A stretch of 64,000 nt of DNA from contig JAEZMD010000002.1 in the NCBI GenBank assembly GCA_023435745.1, positions 124,001 to 188,000 of the forward strand, written 5' to 3'. The stretch is from Bacillota bacterium. Its GTDB lineage: Bacteria > Bacillota > Clostridia > Acetivibrionales > DTU013. Both the position numbers and the translations under genes were made by a program. The notes under the pieces were generated by a model, which was not told where the DNA came from, ran no database searches, and saw only the letters and a list, made by a program, of their open reading frames with translations. Below, in pieces: positions 30,422 through 39,743 of the stretch. The number at the start of each line of letters is the position of its first letter. The stretch's first letter is position 1.

Positions 30422-31248
30422 GTCCGGAAAATATTGATCTGAATAGTGGAAGCATCACGATAACGGGGGAGGATGTCCGACACATCGGATGTGTCCTCAG
30501 AGCCGTACCCGGTGATGTTCTCGAGTTATCTGACGGCTCAGGCATGGATTATAAGGTCGTTGTTGAACAGATCGGAAAGGACAGCATATCAACGAAAATC
30601 ACGGCCTCCGGATCCAACCGGACAGAGCCTCCGATAGATCTCACTCTTTTTCAGGGAATTCCGAAGGCGGATAAAATGGAGTATATAATACAGAAATGTA
30701 TTGAACTTGGCGTGAAGAGAATTGTCCCGGTGATGACTGCCCGGTCCGTAGTGAAATTTACCAATGCCAAAGATGCCGCGTCAAAGACTGTCAGGTGGAG
30801 GCGCATTTCACTGGAAGCGGCGAAGCAATGCGGCCGGGGGGTAATTCCGCAGGTTGAGGAGCCGGTTCGGTTTGAAAAGGCGTTGGAAATGTCCGCAGCC
30901 TGCAGCCTGAAGCTTATCCCATATGAAGAGGAAAGTGAAGGAAGCCTTAAAGAGCTTCTGCGCAGCTTCGGGGGTGAAGAAGGCGGATCAAAGAAGGCAA
31001 CCGGGAAATCCGGTGAGCTGACAGATAAATCAGTTATCCTGACTGGATGCAGCGCGGCTCAGGCGGGCAACGGAGGAATTGGAATCCTGATAGGCTCCGA
31101 AGGCGGGTTTGAGCCTGATGAGGTCGAGAAAGCCGTAAGGAGCGGATTTCATTCGGTTACGCTGGGTCCCAGGATCCTTCGGACAGAAACCGCCGGTTTG
31201 GCTGTAGCTTCGATAATCATGTATGAAATAGGCGATATGGGCAAGTAA
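30403..31248 (+). CDS. rsmE: 16S rRNA (uracil1498-N3)-methyltransferase RsmE
   Basis: A 281-residue SPOUT-class methyltransferase. The knot region is seen as LIGSEGGFEPDEVE and LGPRILRTETA. An N-terminal PUA-like part precedes it. Relatives are ~245-250 residues; the surplus is a hydrophilic insertion at about 180-225, rich in Gly, Lys and Ser, before the knot. Start ATG lies inside prmA. Confidence 0.95.
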   Translation: MSRFFVSPENIDLNSGSITITGEDVRHIGCVLRAVPGDVLELSDGSGMDYKVVVEQIGKDSISTKITASGSNRTEPPIDLTLFQGIPKADKMEYIIQKCIELGVKRIVPVMTARSVVKFTNAKDAASKTVRWRRISLEAAKQCGRGVIPQVEEPVRFEKALEMSAACSLKLIPYEEESEGSLKELLRSFGGEEGGSKKATGKSGELTDKSVILTGCSAAQAGNGGIGILIGSEGGFEPDEVEKAVRSGFHSVTLGPRILRTETAGLAVASIIMYEIGDMGK

Positions 31249-31310
31249 TGGAGACCGGTCAAGAAAAACTGAGAAAATTAATGAAATAGCCTTTTAATTG
31301 GCTGTAATTG

Positions 31311-31319
31311 TGTTATAAT
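31311..31319 (+). promoter_or_regulatory. Extended -10 promoter element upstream of yicC
   Basis: TGTTATAAT 33 bp before the yicC start; no convincing -35 hexamer. It fits a start of transcription for yicC-remA-rpoZ. Confidence 0.45.
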
Positions 31320-31351
31320 ACCAATAAATAAACAGTCTGCAAGGGGTTCGT

Positions 31352-32230
31352 ATGATAAAGAGCATGACCGGCTTTGGCCGGGGAGAGAATTCGCAGGATG
31401 GTAAGGAATTCACCGTTGAAATAAAGACAGTGAACCATAGATATTCGGATGTATTCATCAGGATGCCTCGCCAGATTGGCTTTTTAGAGGATAAGGTCAG
31501 GGAGCTGGTCGGAAAAGCCGTCTCAAGAGGCAAGATTGATGTCTATATTACATATTATAATTACAGCGATGATGCAAAGCTTGTCACATTGGATGAGGGA
31601 TTGGCGAAGACCTATATTTCTGCAACGGAGTCGCTCAGAGACAAATTTTCTCTGAAGGATGATATCACCGTATCGCTTATTTCCAGATACCCCGATGTAC
31701 TAAAGGTGGAACAGGCGCAGGAGGATGAGGAGATTCTCTGGTCGCTTCTGAAAACAGCCGTTGTAAAGGCTCTCGACGCACTGGTTAAAATGAGGGAAGC
31801 TGAGGGAGAAGGTCTGAAAAATGTTCTGCTTGACAGGGCTGATTATATCGAAAGCATCGTTGCGGAGATCGCAAAGCGTGCTCCGGAGATTCCAAAGGAA
31901 TATAAACTGAAACTGACAACGCGTATCAGGGAGCTGATTGACCAGCAGACCATTGATGAAAACAGGCTGGCCACGGAAGTGGCGGTTTTTGCGGACAGGT
32001 GCAGTATAGATGAGGAACTGGTGAGACTTGCCAGTCATATCGGACAGTTGAGAGAAGCGTTATCTATTGATCAGCCGGTTGGACGAAAGCTTGACTTTCT
32101 TGTTCAGGAGATGAACAGGGAGATCAATACGATAGGTTCAAAGGCAAATGATTTATCCATCACGAAAAATGTCGTGGAGGTCAAGAGTGAGATCGAGAAG
32201 ATCAGGGAACAGATACAGAATATCGAATGA
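31352..32230 (+). CDS. YicC family endoribonuclease-like protein
   Basis: A 292-residue protein with the family start Met-x-Lys-Ser-Met-Thr-Gly-Phe-Gly-Arg, the conserved Glu-x-Lys-Thr-Val-Asn-His-Arg-Tyr segment and the C-terminal DUF1732 block (GRKLDFLVQEMNREINTIGSK). YicC proteins are reported to be RNases acting on small RNAs; in Firmicutes the physiological role is less clear. It leads the group yicC-remA-rpoZ; the last two encode a biofilm regulator and RNA polymerase omega. Confidence 0.93.
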   Translation: MIKSMTGFGRGENSQDGKEFTVEIKTVNHRYSDVFIRMPRQIGFLEDKVRELVGKAVSRGKIDVYITYYNYSDDAKLVTLDEGLAKTYISATESLRDKFSLKDDITVSLISRYPDVLKVEQAQEDEEILWSLLKTAVVKALDALVKMREAEGEGLKNVLLDRADYIESIVAEIAKRAPEIPKEYKLKLTTRIRELIDQQTIDENRLATEVAVFADRCSIDEELVRLASHIGQLREALSIDQPVGRKLDFLVQEMNREINTIGSKANDLSITKNVVEVKSEIEKIREQIQNIE

Positions 32231-32275
32231 TTACGGGGAAAGGATAGTTCCCTGGCAAGTAAAGGAGGATTGCTT

Positions 32276-32554
32276 ATGAAACTGATCAACATCGGATTTG
32301 GCAATATTGTCTCGGCAAACAGGCTTGTTGCTATTGTCAGTCCTGAATCGGCGCCAATTAAAAGAATAATTCAGGAAGCCCGCGACAGAGGAATGCTGAT
32401 CGATGCCACTTATGGAAGAAGGACCCGCGCGGTCATCATTACGGACAGCGACCACATTATTCTCTCAGCCGTACAACCGGAAACGGTTGCCCACAGGTTG
32501 AATGCGAAGGATTCGGAATTGGTTGACGACAGCCAGGAAATCGTTGAAGAATAA
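32276..32554 (+). CDS. remA: RemA family DNA-binding regulator (DUF370)
   Basis: A 92-residue protein matching Rem[13 protein letters not shown] at the start, then [11 protein letters not shown] and [16 protein letters not shown]. In Bacillus RemA binds DNA as an oligomer and activates matrix and osmoprotection genes. The ATG at 32276 lies 7 bases after AAAGGAGG; an upstream in-frame TTG is less likely. Only 21 bp separate it from rpoZ: gmk, usually in between, is not present. Confidence 0.95.
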   Translation: MKLINIGFGNIVSANRLVAIVSPESAPIKRIIQEARDRGMLIDATYGRRTRAVIITDSDHIILSAVQPETVAHRLNAKDSELVDDSQEIVEE

Positions 32555-32575
32555 ATATTTAAGGGAGAGGCAAAA

Positions 32576-32782
32576 ATGATTTATCCACCACTCAGTTCAT
32601 TATTGAAGAAGGTAGACTGCAGATACACTTTGGTTGTAGCGGCCGCCAAAAGAGCCAGACAGCTGTCGGAGGGGGCGCACAGACTGACGAGATGCGCTTC
32701 GGATAAGCCGGTTACCATAGCGTTAAATGAAATCAACGAAAATAAGATCACTTATATCAGAACAAAGAGCGGAATCAAATGA
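32576..32782 (+). CDS. rpoZ: DNA-directed RNA polymerase omega subunit
   Basis: A 68-residue protein with the omega signature: a short N-terminal Tyr-Pro-Pro segment, Tyr-Thr-Leu-Val-Val-Ala-Ala-Ala-Lys-Arg-Ala-Arg-Gln-Leu, then a Lys-Pro-Val-Thr-Ile-Ala-x-x-Glu-Ile block. It aids assembly and stability of RNA polymerase. ATG follows GGGAGAGG. A strong terminator follows. Confidence 0.95.
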   Translation: MIYPPLSSLLKKVDCRYTLVVAAAKRARQLSEGAHRLTRCASDKPVTIALNEINENKITYIRTKSGIK

Positions 32783-32811
32783 GTTCGCCGGTACAGATCG
32801 GATAATGGGTG

Positions 32812-32848
32812 GGTTAAGGCGTAAGGTTACTTCTGCCTTAACCTTTTT
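32812..32848 (+). terminator. Rho-independent terminator after rpoZ
   Basis: GGTTAAGGC / GCCTTAACC, a perfect 9-bp stem, then TTTTT. It separates rpoZ from coaBC. Confidence 0.88.
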
Positions 32849-32896
32849 ACAATAAGAAAGCATTGCGCAATCATTTTACGGAGGGAGGCAGTGATG

Positions 32897-34117
32897 ATGA
32901 CATTGAAGGGAAAATCAGCAGTAGTCGGTGTTTGCGGCGGCATTGCCGCCTATAAGGTTGTCGATGTGGTCAGCAGGCTGGTAAAGCTCGGCGCTTGTGT
33001 GGATGTCATTATGACTGCCAATGCGCAGAAATTTGTGACGCCGCTCACATTCCAATCAATTTCTCACAACCCTGTGGTCACAGATATGTTTGCCGAGCCC
33101 GTACAATGGGATATCAGACATATTGCACTTGCACAAAAGGCGGATCTGCTGCTGATTGCGCCTGCGACGGCAAATATCATCGGAAAGCTGGCATCGGGAG
33201 TGGCTGATGATATGCTGAGTACGACTGTTATGGCAACCAGGGCGCCGGTATTGATTGTGCCCGCCATGAATTACGACATGTATGCCAACCCCATAGTTCA
33301 GCAGAATATACAAAAATTGAAGGAGCTTGGATACTTCTTTATGGAGCCTGAGACCGGAAGGATGGCGGAAGGTTCTTCGGGAAAAGGCAGGCTGCCGGAG
33401 CCTCCCGCTATTGTTGAGACTGTGACCGGCATGCTGAAACCGGTACGCGACCTTGAGGGGATGAAGATTCTTGTGACAGCCGGGCCGACCAGGGAAGCCA
33501 TAGACCCTGTCAGATACCTGTCGAACCATTCTTCAGGGAAAATGGGCTTTGCTGCTGCAGAAGCGGCGATTGCCAGAGGGGCGCAGGTTTTATTGGTCGC
33601 AGGGCCTGTTTCCATTGATAAGCCCCGGGGCGTGGACTATGTTCCCGTGATATCGGCCGATGAGATGTATGCTGCGGTGATGAAGCATTTCAACTCCTGC
33701 GACGCTGTGGTCATGGCGGCGGCGGTAGCGGATTACCGAGCGGAGACGCCGGCTGACAGGAAGATTAAAAAGAATGATGATGACATGACTCTGAGGCTGG
33801 TAAAAAATAAAGATATTCTGAAAGAATTGGGCAAGATAAAGGGAGAACGGATATTGGCCGGGTTCTGCGCCGAGACGGATCACCTGCTGGAGAATGCAGC
33901 CAGAAAGGTACTGGAGAAGAATCTGGATTTTATTGTGGCAAATGATGTGACTATGGAGGGCGCAGGTTTCGGCACGGATACAAATATTATCAAAATATTG
34001 AGGGCGGACGGTTCCGTGGATGAGCTTCCGCTGATGAGTAAGCTGTCGGCTGCGCACAGGATTATGGATGAGATCGTCGCGGCTGCAAAGAAGAACGAAA
34101 CAGCTAAGAGAGAATAG
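32897..34117 (+). CDS. coaBC: Bifunctional phosphopantothenoylcysteine decarboxylase / phosphopantothenate-cysteine ligase
   Basis: A ~406-residue two-domain enzyme of coenzyme A synthesis. The N-terminal flavoprotein (CoaC) part has GVCGGIAAYK and VPAMN; the C-terminal ligase (CoaB) part has VTAGPTREAIDPVRYLSN, given here in parts, and a His-Ser-Ser-Gly-Lys-Met-Gly segment. In the CoaC flap the usual catalytic Cys (Ala-Cys-Gly-x-x-Gly-x-Gly-Arg) is replaced: Met-Ala-Glu-Gly-Ser-Ser-Gly-Lys-Gly-Arg. Three consecutive starts are possible (GTG 32891, ATG 32894, ATG 32897); I use 32897, best spaced from GGAGGGAGG. Confidence 0.95.
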   Translation: MTLKGKSAVVGVCGGIAAYKVVDVVSRLVKLGACVDVIMTANAQKFVTPLTFQSISHNPVVTDMFAEPVQWDIRHIALAQKADLLLIAPATANIIGKLASGVADDMLSTTVMATRAPVLIVPAMNYDMYANPIVQQNIQKLKELGYFFMEPETGRMAEGSSGKGRLPEPPAIVETVTGMLKPVRDLEGMKILVTAGPTREAIDPVRYLSNHSSGKMGFAAAEAAIARGAQVLLVAGPVSIDKPRGVDYVPVISADEMYAAVMKHFNSCDAVVMAAAVADYRAETPADRKIKKNDDDMTLRLVKNKDILKELGKIKGERILAGFCAETDHLLENAARKVLEKNLDFIVANDVTMEGAGFGTDTNIIKILRADGSVDELPLMSKLSAAHRIMDEIVAAAKKNETAKRE

Positions 34118-34188
34118 ATGCTGTAGAAGATAGATGGCTGTATGAATAAAGCTGAAAAGAATATAATGACAGATGGAGGCATTCGAGC

Positions 34189-35577
34189 ATGGTAACGGAA
34201 AAGTCGATGGAGAAGATAGTAGCACTAGCAAAAAACAGAGGTTTTGTATATCCGGGTTCGGAAATATACGGCGGACTCGCTAATGCCTGGGATTACGGCC
34301 CGTTGGGCGTTGAGATCAAGAATAATGTCAAGAAGGCATGGTGGAAAAAGTTTATACAGGAAAGCCCGTATAATGTAGGAGTGGACTGCGCCATTCTGAT
34401 GAATCCGCAGGTGTGGGTGGCCTCCGGTCACGTGGGCGGCTTCAGCGATCCTCTGATCGACTGCAAAAACTGCAAGACCAGACACAGGGCCGATAAACTG
34501 ATCGATGACTGGAATAAGGAAAACGGGATAGACCTTTCAGTGGATGGCTGGAAAAATGAACAGCTGATGGATTACATAAAGGAAAAGGATGTCAAATGCC
34601 CGGGATGCGGTTCCGGCAACTTTACAGAGATCAGAAAATTCAATCTGATGTATAAAACCTTCCAGGGCGTCACAGAGGACTCCAAGGCGGAGATATACCT
34701 GAGGCCGGAGACAGCCCAGGGTATTTTTGTTAACTTTAAGAACGTACAGAGAACGACTAGAAGGAAAATTCCTTTTGGTATCGGACAGATCGGCAAATCC
34801 TTCCGTAATGAGATCACTCCAGGAAACTTTATATTTCGGATCCGCGAATTTGAGCAGATGGAACTCGAGTTTTTCTGTGAACCCGGAACGGATCTGGAAT
34901 GGTTCCTGTATTGGAAGGATTTCTGCTTCAACTGGCTGCTTAATCTTGGACTGACGAAGGATAATCTCAGGCTCAGGGATCACAAAAAAGAGGAACTGTC
35001 CCATTACAGTAATGCAACGACGGATATCGAATTTAAATTCCCGTTTGGATGGGGAGAGCTGTGGGGCATTGCAGACAGAACCGACTATGACCTGAAGCAG
35101 CACATGAAGCACTCAAAGGATGATCTGTCCTATTTCGATCCGGTTACCAATGAGAAGTATGTACCATATTGCGTTGAGCCATCCCTTGGAGCGGACAGGG
35201 TAACACTTGCTTTTCTGTGTGATGCATATGACGAGGAAGAGGTTGCCGAAGGAGATGTCAGAACAGTATTGCGTTTCCATCCTGCTCTTGCGCCTGTCAA
35301 GATCGGCGTGCTTCCGCTTTCAAAGAAGCTGGGTGATGAGGCATACAAGGTATATGAACAGCTTTCCCGCAAATACTACTGCGAGTACGATGAAACCGGC
35401 AGTATCGGTAAACGCTACAGAAGGCAGGATGAGATCGGTACGCCTTACTGTATTACCTTTGACTTTGACTCTCTTAATGACGCCAGTGTGACGATCAGAG
35501 ACAGAGATACCATGACACAGGAAAGAATCAGGATCGATGAACTGGATGCCTGGTTTGAGAAGAAATTTGAGTTTTAA
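34189..35577 (+). CDS. glyS: Glycyl-tRNA synthetase, dimeric (alpha2) type
   Basis: A 462-residue class II synthetase of the single-chain type found in Gram-positives and eukaryotes. Seen: [15 protein letters not shown] at the N-terminus, motif 2 around [16 protein letters not shown], a zinc-binding-like Cys pair set (CKNC, CPGC), motif 3 around [11 protein letters not shown], and a C-terminal anticodon-binding domain. It charges tRNA-Gly. Start ATG is preceded by a weak GGAGG 16 bases upstream. No T-box leader is seen in the 71-bp gap before it. A terminator follows. Confidence 0.97.
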   Translation: MVTEKSMEKIVALAKNRGFVYPGSEIYGGLANAWDYGPLGVEIKNNVKKAWWKKFIQESPYNVGVDCAILMNPQVWVASGHVGGFSDPLIDCKNCKTRHRADKLIDDWNKENGIDLSVDGWKNEQLMDYIKEKDVKCPGCGSGNFTEIRKFNLMYKTFQGVTEDSKAEIYLRPETAQGIFVNFKNVQRTTRRKIPFGIGQIGKSFRNEITPGNFIFRIREFEQMELEFFCEPGTDLEWFLYWKDFCFNWLLNLGLTKDNLRLRDHKKEELSHYSNATTDIEFKFPFGWGELWGIADRTDYDLKQHMKHSKDDLSYFDPVTNEKYVPYCVEPSLGADRVTLAFLCDAYDEEEVAEGDVRTVLRFHPALAPVKIGVLPLSKKLGDEAYKVYEQLSRKYYCEYDETGSIGKRYRRQDEIGTPYCITFDFDSLNDASVTIRDRDTMTQERIRIDELDAWFEKKFEF

Positions 35578-35581
35578 AGGA

Positions 35582-35607
35582 GGCGCCCGTTAGGGCGTCT
35601 TTTTTTT
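35582..35607 (+). terminator. Rho-independent terminator after glyS
   Basis: GGCGCCC gtta GGGCGTC, a 7-bp stem with one G-T pair, followed by eight T. Confidence 0.88.
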
Positions 35608-35720
35608 GTGTTTAATTTATTTTTTTATGGGAAAATAAGAATAGCTTTTTATGCACTATTATATGATTGATACCAAAATATTTTAATATTCAGATTTTAA
35701 GATATTATTTTGTTAAATTA

Positions 35721-35749
35721 TTGACAGTAATCTATGTTTCTGAGAAAAT
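35721..35749 (+). promoter_or_regulatory. Candidate promoter of the electron-transfer operon
   Basis: A perfect TTGACA -35 (35721-35726), then 17 bp and GAAAAT (35744-35749) as a weak -10, 32 bp before the NDH-2 start, in a very AT-rich gap. Confidence 0.4.
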
Positions 35750-35781
35750 TATTATGCAAATATGAAAAACTGGAGAGGACG

Positions 35782-37836
35782 ATGGATACGAAAATTGTAA
35801 TTGTTGGAGCTGGCTATGCCGGTGTTTTGACAGCGAAGAAGCTCAGTAAAAGATTTAAAAAGGATAAGGATGTATCAATCACAATAATTGATAAGAATCC
35901 TTTTCACACGATGCTGACTGAACTGCATGAGGTTGCCGCAGGACGAGTGGATGAGGAGACCTTGATGATCAGCCTCAAGAGAGTATTTGCAGGAAGGAAG
36001 GTCGATGTGAAGCACGATTATGTTGATTCCATCGACTTTGACAAAAAGATGGTTAATGGTGTCAAGGAAAAATACGCCTACGACTATCTTGTTCTGTCAG
36101 CAGGTTCCAAGCCCACCTATTTCGGTGTGGCAGGAGCAGCCGAGCATGCCTTTAAGCTCTGGTCTTTTAAGGATGCAGTCGTTCTCAGAGATCATATAAT
36201 CAACACTTTCAGAAACGCAGCCGCTGAAGCAGATCCCGAGGAGAAAAAAAGGCTGCTGACCTTCCATGTGGTGGGAGCAGGTTTTACAGGCGTTGAGATG
36301 GCAGGCGAACTGGCGGAGTACGTTCCTGTATTGTGTGATAAATATGAAATACCAAGGGAATTGGTCTCTATCTCTGTTATTGATGTTTTATCAAGAACGA
36401 TTCCCGCCCTTCCGGAGAAGCTTTCTGCAAAGGCGGAAAGACGCTTGAACAAAATGGGCGTCCGGGTATTGCTGGAAACCAATGTAGTAAATATAGGCAC
36501 TGATTTTATAGAGATTGAAAGAAACGGCAAGCCTGTAAAGGAAAAATCGGGAACAGTTATCTGGGCGGCAGGCATTGAGGCTGCCGATATTACAGCAAAG
36601 GCGGCACAGACACTGACATCGGCATCTAGGGGACGTATCCAGTTGGATTCATATCTTCGCTCTGTTGATGATGAACACGTCTATGTGGCCGGCGATAATA
36701 TGCTCTATATACCTAAGGGAGAGCAAAAACCCGTCCCTCAGGTGGTTGAGAACTGCGAACACGCTTCAGATACCGTTGCGCATAATATTTCCTGTGCAAT
36801 TACAAAAAAAGGGGAAATGGAAGAGTATAAGCCCTCATTCCATGGAATCATGGTCAGTATTGGCGGACGTTACGGCGTAGCTCATGTGGGACTGCCAAAC
36901 AAAATGCTCAGTCTCCCATCATTCCTGGCAATGTTTGTAAAGCATTTTATCAATATCATTTACTATATTCAAGTGCTGGGTTGGAATAAGGTATTCAGTT
37001 ATCTAAAACATGAGTTTTTCACGATCCGTAATCGCAGAAGCTTTGTAGGCGGACATTTGTCCAACAGGACGCCCAGCTTTCTGCTGATGCCTCTTAGGGT
37101 TTTCCTTGGAGCTGTATGGGTATTTGAAGGCGTCAAGAAAATACTGGAGGGCTGGTTTGTATCACCAAAGCTGAACGGCTTTTTCACCGGAGCATGGGGC
37201 TGGTATGAGAGTATTCTCAATCCTTCTGCCGACGGAACAAGCTCTGCCACGGCTGCTGCGGAGGGCGCGGCTAATACCGCTTCTGATGCAGTGAGTGCGG
37301 CCACAAATGCGGCCAATGCCGCTTCTGATGCGGTGAGCTCTGCCACGGCTGCCGCCGAAGGAGCCGCCGAGGCGGTTGCAAGCGCCGGGACCGCCATTTT
37401 TGACTTCAACTTCCTTGGCTTGTTCAGGGCAATATTTGTAAGCGCGAAAGAGCCTATTGAATCGACGCTGGAAGACTTTGCTTTCCTGTTGGATGTTCCG
37501 CTGGTGAAATGGTTTGTTAATACGCTTATACTGCCGAACGAGTCTGTGCAAATGTTCATGCAGATATTTATTGTCGTTGCGGAAATTCTAATCGGTCTTG
37601 CTTTGATCGGCGGGTTGTTCACGACTCCGGCATCAGCCGCATCCCTGATACTTCAAGCAATGTTTGTCACTACCACGGGTCTGTACCTGTCGACCTTCTG
37701 GATGATATTTGCCGCAATTGCGTTACTGATCGGCGCCGGTAGAACGCTGGGGTTGGATTATTGGGTGATGCCGGTTCTGAAAAACAAATGGAAAACAGTA
37801 AGATGGGCCAGAAAGTGGTATTTATATCATGACTGA
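35782..37836 (+). CDS. ndh2: Type II NADH dehydrogenase fused to a DoxX-like membrane domain
   Basis: A 684-residue protein. The first ~400 residues are a type II NADH:quinone oxidoreductase: FAD-binding GAGYAGVLTAKKL at the N-terminus, a second dinucleotide motif VVGAGFTGVEMAGEL, and an FAD-contacting VYVAGDN. From ~434 the chain is membrane-bound: a helix with a Phe-Glu-Gly-Val-Lys-Lys motif, a long Ala/Ser/Asp repeat-like linker (~485-540), and a DoxX-like set of helices (GLFTTPASAASLI, TFWMIFAAIALLIGAG). Known NDH-2 enzymes of flavin-based electron transfer loci have C-terminal membrane helices; this one matches that layout. It would pass electrons from NADH to a quinone. ATG 35782 follows GGAGAGG; a longer upstream frame is not needed. 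Confidence 0.9.
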   Translation: MDTKIVIVGAGYAGVLTAKKLSKRFKKDKDVSITIIDKNPFHTMLTELHEVAAGRVDEETLMISLKRVFAGRKVDVKHDYVDSIDFDKKMVNGVKEKYAYDYLVLSAGSKPTYFGVAGAAEHAFKLWSFKDAVVLRDHIINTFRNAAAEADPEEKKRLLTFHVVGAGFTGVEMAGELAEYVPVLCDKYEIPRELVSISVIDVLSRTIPALPEKLSAKAERRLNKMGVRVLLETNVVNIGTDFIEIERNGKPVKEKSGTVIWAAGIEAADITAKAAQTLTSASRGRIQLDSYLRSVDDEHVYVAGDNMLYIPKGEQKPVPQVVENCEHASDTVAHNISCAITKKGEMEEYKPSFHGIMVSIGGRYGVAHVGLPNKMLSLPSFLAMFVKHFINIIYYIQVLGWNKVFSYLKHEFFTIRNRRSFVGGHLSNRTPSFLLMPLRVFLGAVWVFEGVKKILEGWFVSPKLNGFFTGAWGWYESILNPSADGTSSATAAAEGAANTASDAVSAATNAANAASDAVSSATAAAEGAAEAVASAGTAIFDFNFLGLFRAIFVSAKEPIESTLEDFAFLLDVPLVKWFVNTLILPNESVQMFMQIFIVVAEILIGLALIGGLFTTPASAASLILQAMFVTTTGLYLSTFWMIFAAIALLIGAGRTLGLDYWVMPVLKNKWKTVRWARKWYLYHD

Positions 37837-38800
37837 TACGCTTTGTCATTTCGAAGATGCTTTTTCACTCGTAAAGGAAGAGGTCAACAGAGCGCTGTCT
37901 GCCTCTCCCCGAATAGTAAGGGGTTATACGGAACATCTTGCGCTCTCTCAGGGGAAGTACATTCGCGCGATGTCCCTTCTGACATGCTCTATGAACCGGG
38001 ATGGCCTGATTTCTCCAAGCGCCGTCAAGCTTGCGGCTGCCATTGAGATTCTGCATCTTGCTACGCTTGTCCATGATGATGTGATCGATGATGCGGATAT
38101 ACGACGAGGACTTCCCACTCTTCAGAAAAAGTTCGGGCAAAGGACCGCTGTAATTTGCGGCGACTATCTTTTGAGTGTTGCACTGCGGATGGCCGCATCG
38201 ATACCGGACAAAAAGGATTACCTGGAGATGGAGCTGCCTGATTATGTGATGAAGATCTGTTCCGGTGAGTTGTTACAGGATGTGAATAACGGCAATTACA
38301 ATCTATCAGTTTTTCAGTATCTGAAGATCATATCGGGAAAAACTGCTGCGCTCTTTGAGGCATCCTATTTTGCCGGGGCGCTCCTTTCAGGCTGTGATCG
38401 CTCAGAGCTCAGGCTTTATAAAAAGATGGGGCGCTCTCTCGGAATGATTTTTCAGTTAATTGACGACTGTATGGATTTTGAAGCAACAGAAAACGTTGCA
38501 CAAAAGCCCGTACAATCTGATTTTGAAAAGAGTGTGATGACTTTGCCAATCATTCAGGCATTCCGCAAAAGTGCCGGGCTGAAGGAGAAGGCGCAGAAGA
38601 ATGAAGTAACTGGAGAGGAACTGAACAGGTTAGTTTTTGAAATGGGTGGCCTGAGCTTTACAAGGATGGTCGCAAGGAAATATTATGCCAGATATATGAA
38701 AATACTCGACAATCTTGATACTACCGAAGATAAGCATAATGGTCTTGAAATGATCCTGAATAAGGCTTTTCGTGTGTTCCAGAGCCCGGTTTCGCTCTGA
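37829..38800 (+). CDS. Polyprenyl (hepta-/hexaprenyl) diphosphate synthase, DmkB-like
   Basis: A 323-residue trans-prenyl diphosphate synthase. First Asp-rich motif LVHDDVIDDADIRRG near residue 83, second LIDDCMDF near 212, and a Gly-Lys-x-Ile-Arg segment near the N-terminus. Usual members have a chain-length residue upstream of the first motif; I cannot read off the product length. It overlaps the NDH-2 gene by 8 bp. In EET loci a DmkB-type synthase supplies the side chain of the demethylmenaquinone used by NDH-2, and the next gene is the matching prenyltransferase. Confidence 0.92.
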   Translation: MTDTLCHFEDAFSLVKEEVNRALSASPRIVRGYTEHLALSQGKYIRAMSLLTCSMNRDGLISPSAVKLAAAIEILHLATLVHDDVIDDADIRRGLPTLQKKFGQRTAVICGDYLLSVALRMAASIPDKKDYLEMELPDYVMKICSGELLQDVNNGNYNLSVFQYLKIISGKTAALFEASYFAGALLSGCDRSELRLYKKMGRSLGMIFQLIDDCMDFEATENVAQKPVQSDFEKSVMTLPIIQAFRKSAGLKEKAQKNEVTGEELNRLVFEMGGLSFTRMVARKYYARYMKILDNLDTTEDKHNGLEMILNKAFRVFQSPVSL

Positions 38801-38814
38801 GAAAGATCTGGTGA

Positions 38815-39717
38815 ATGACAGTGTTGAATCGTTTTTTGAGTTATGTGGAGATTAAGACCAAGATAACCAGCATTTTTGCTTTTTTGATGACGATTGCATT
38901 TCTTGTATACAGGGAACAAAGGATTGACTGGAAGCGGACGCTGGTGTTCTTTTTCTCGATGTTCATCTTTGACCTGACTACGACCGCGATCAACAATTAC
39001 ATAGATACAAGGACTAATGATCAGATTTTGCAGTTCCAAAGACGCAAAGCTTTGATTATCATCCTTGTGCTGTTTGGGATCAGTGCGATGCTGGGCTTGT
39101 ACCTGGCTCTCATTACGGATATTGTTGTTTTGCTGCTTGGCGTCATCTGCTTTATGGCGGGAGTCCTGTACACCTACGGACCTGTGCCCATATCAAGGCA
39201 ACCGTTGGGAGAGGTGCTTTCAGGGGTTTTTTACGGCCTGTTCATCCCGTTTTTGCTGCTGTACATCAATATGCCTGAGGGGACGTTTCTCTCATTTCAA
39301 ATCGCCTGGGACAAAATCAGTGCGCAAATCATTGTATGGCCTGTGTTAACAGTGCTGCTGCTGTCCGTAATTCCAGTTTGCACAACAGCCAATATCATGC
39401 TGGCAAATAACATTTGCGATGTGGAGAAGGATGTTGCTGTCAAGCGTTATACGCTGCCCTATTATTTGGGAAAAAAAGCGCTGCTCCTGTTTGCCGTGCT
39501 ATATTATCTCACCTACGCCGATATGATCCTGATGGTGGTGCTTGGGATACTGCCTCCTCTCTGCCTGCTGTTTTTACCGACACTTTGGATTGTGCAGAAG
39601 AATATTAATGTATTTATGAAGGTGCAGGATAAGGCGACGACATTCGGAACAGCTATTATAAACTATATCGTAATTATGGGAGCCTCGACGCTGTTGATTT
39701 TCTTCAGCGCATTTTGA
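38815..39717 (+). CDS. UbiA-family prenyltransferase, DmkA-like
   Basis: A 300-residue membrane protein with eight to nine predicted helices. The two Asp-rich prenyl-diphosphate motifs are present: Asn-Asn-Tyr-Ile-Asp-Thr-Arg-Thr-Asn-Asp (residues ~60-69) and Asn-Asn-Ile-Cys-Asp-Val-Glu-Lys-Asp. It would attach the polyprenyl chain to 1,4-dihydroxy-2-naphthoate to give demethylmenaquinone. It starts 14 bp after the synthase gene. Naphthoate-pathway genes are not in the window, so the aromatic precursor must come from elsewhere. Confidence 0.88.
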   Translation: MTVLNRFLSYVEIKTKITSIFAFLMTIAFLVYREQRIDWKRTLVFFFSMFIFDLTTTAINNYIDTRTNDQILQFQRRKALIIILVLFGISAMLGLYLALITDIVVLLLGVICFMAGVLYTYGPVPISRQPLGEVLSGVFYGLFIPFLLLYINMPEGTFLSFQIAWDKISAQIIVWPVLTVLLLSVIPVCTTANIMLANNICDVEKDVAVKRYTLPYYLGKKALLLFAVLYYLTYADMILMVVLGILPPLCLLFLPTLWIVQKNINVFMKVQDKATTFGTAIINYIVIMGASTLLIFFSAF

Positions 39718-39743
39718 ATGAGGGCTTGAAGGGTTGCAGGGTA

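Noticed and set aside
34118..34188. T-box riboswitch before glyS
   Set aside because: Only 71 bp lie between coaBC and glyS; no specifier loop, T-box sequence or terminator is present.
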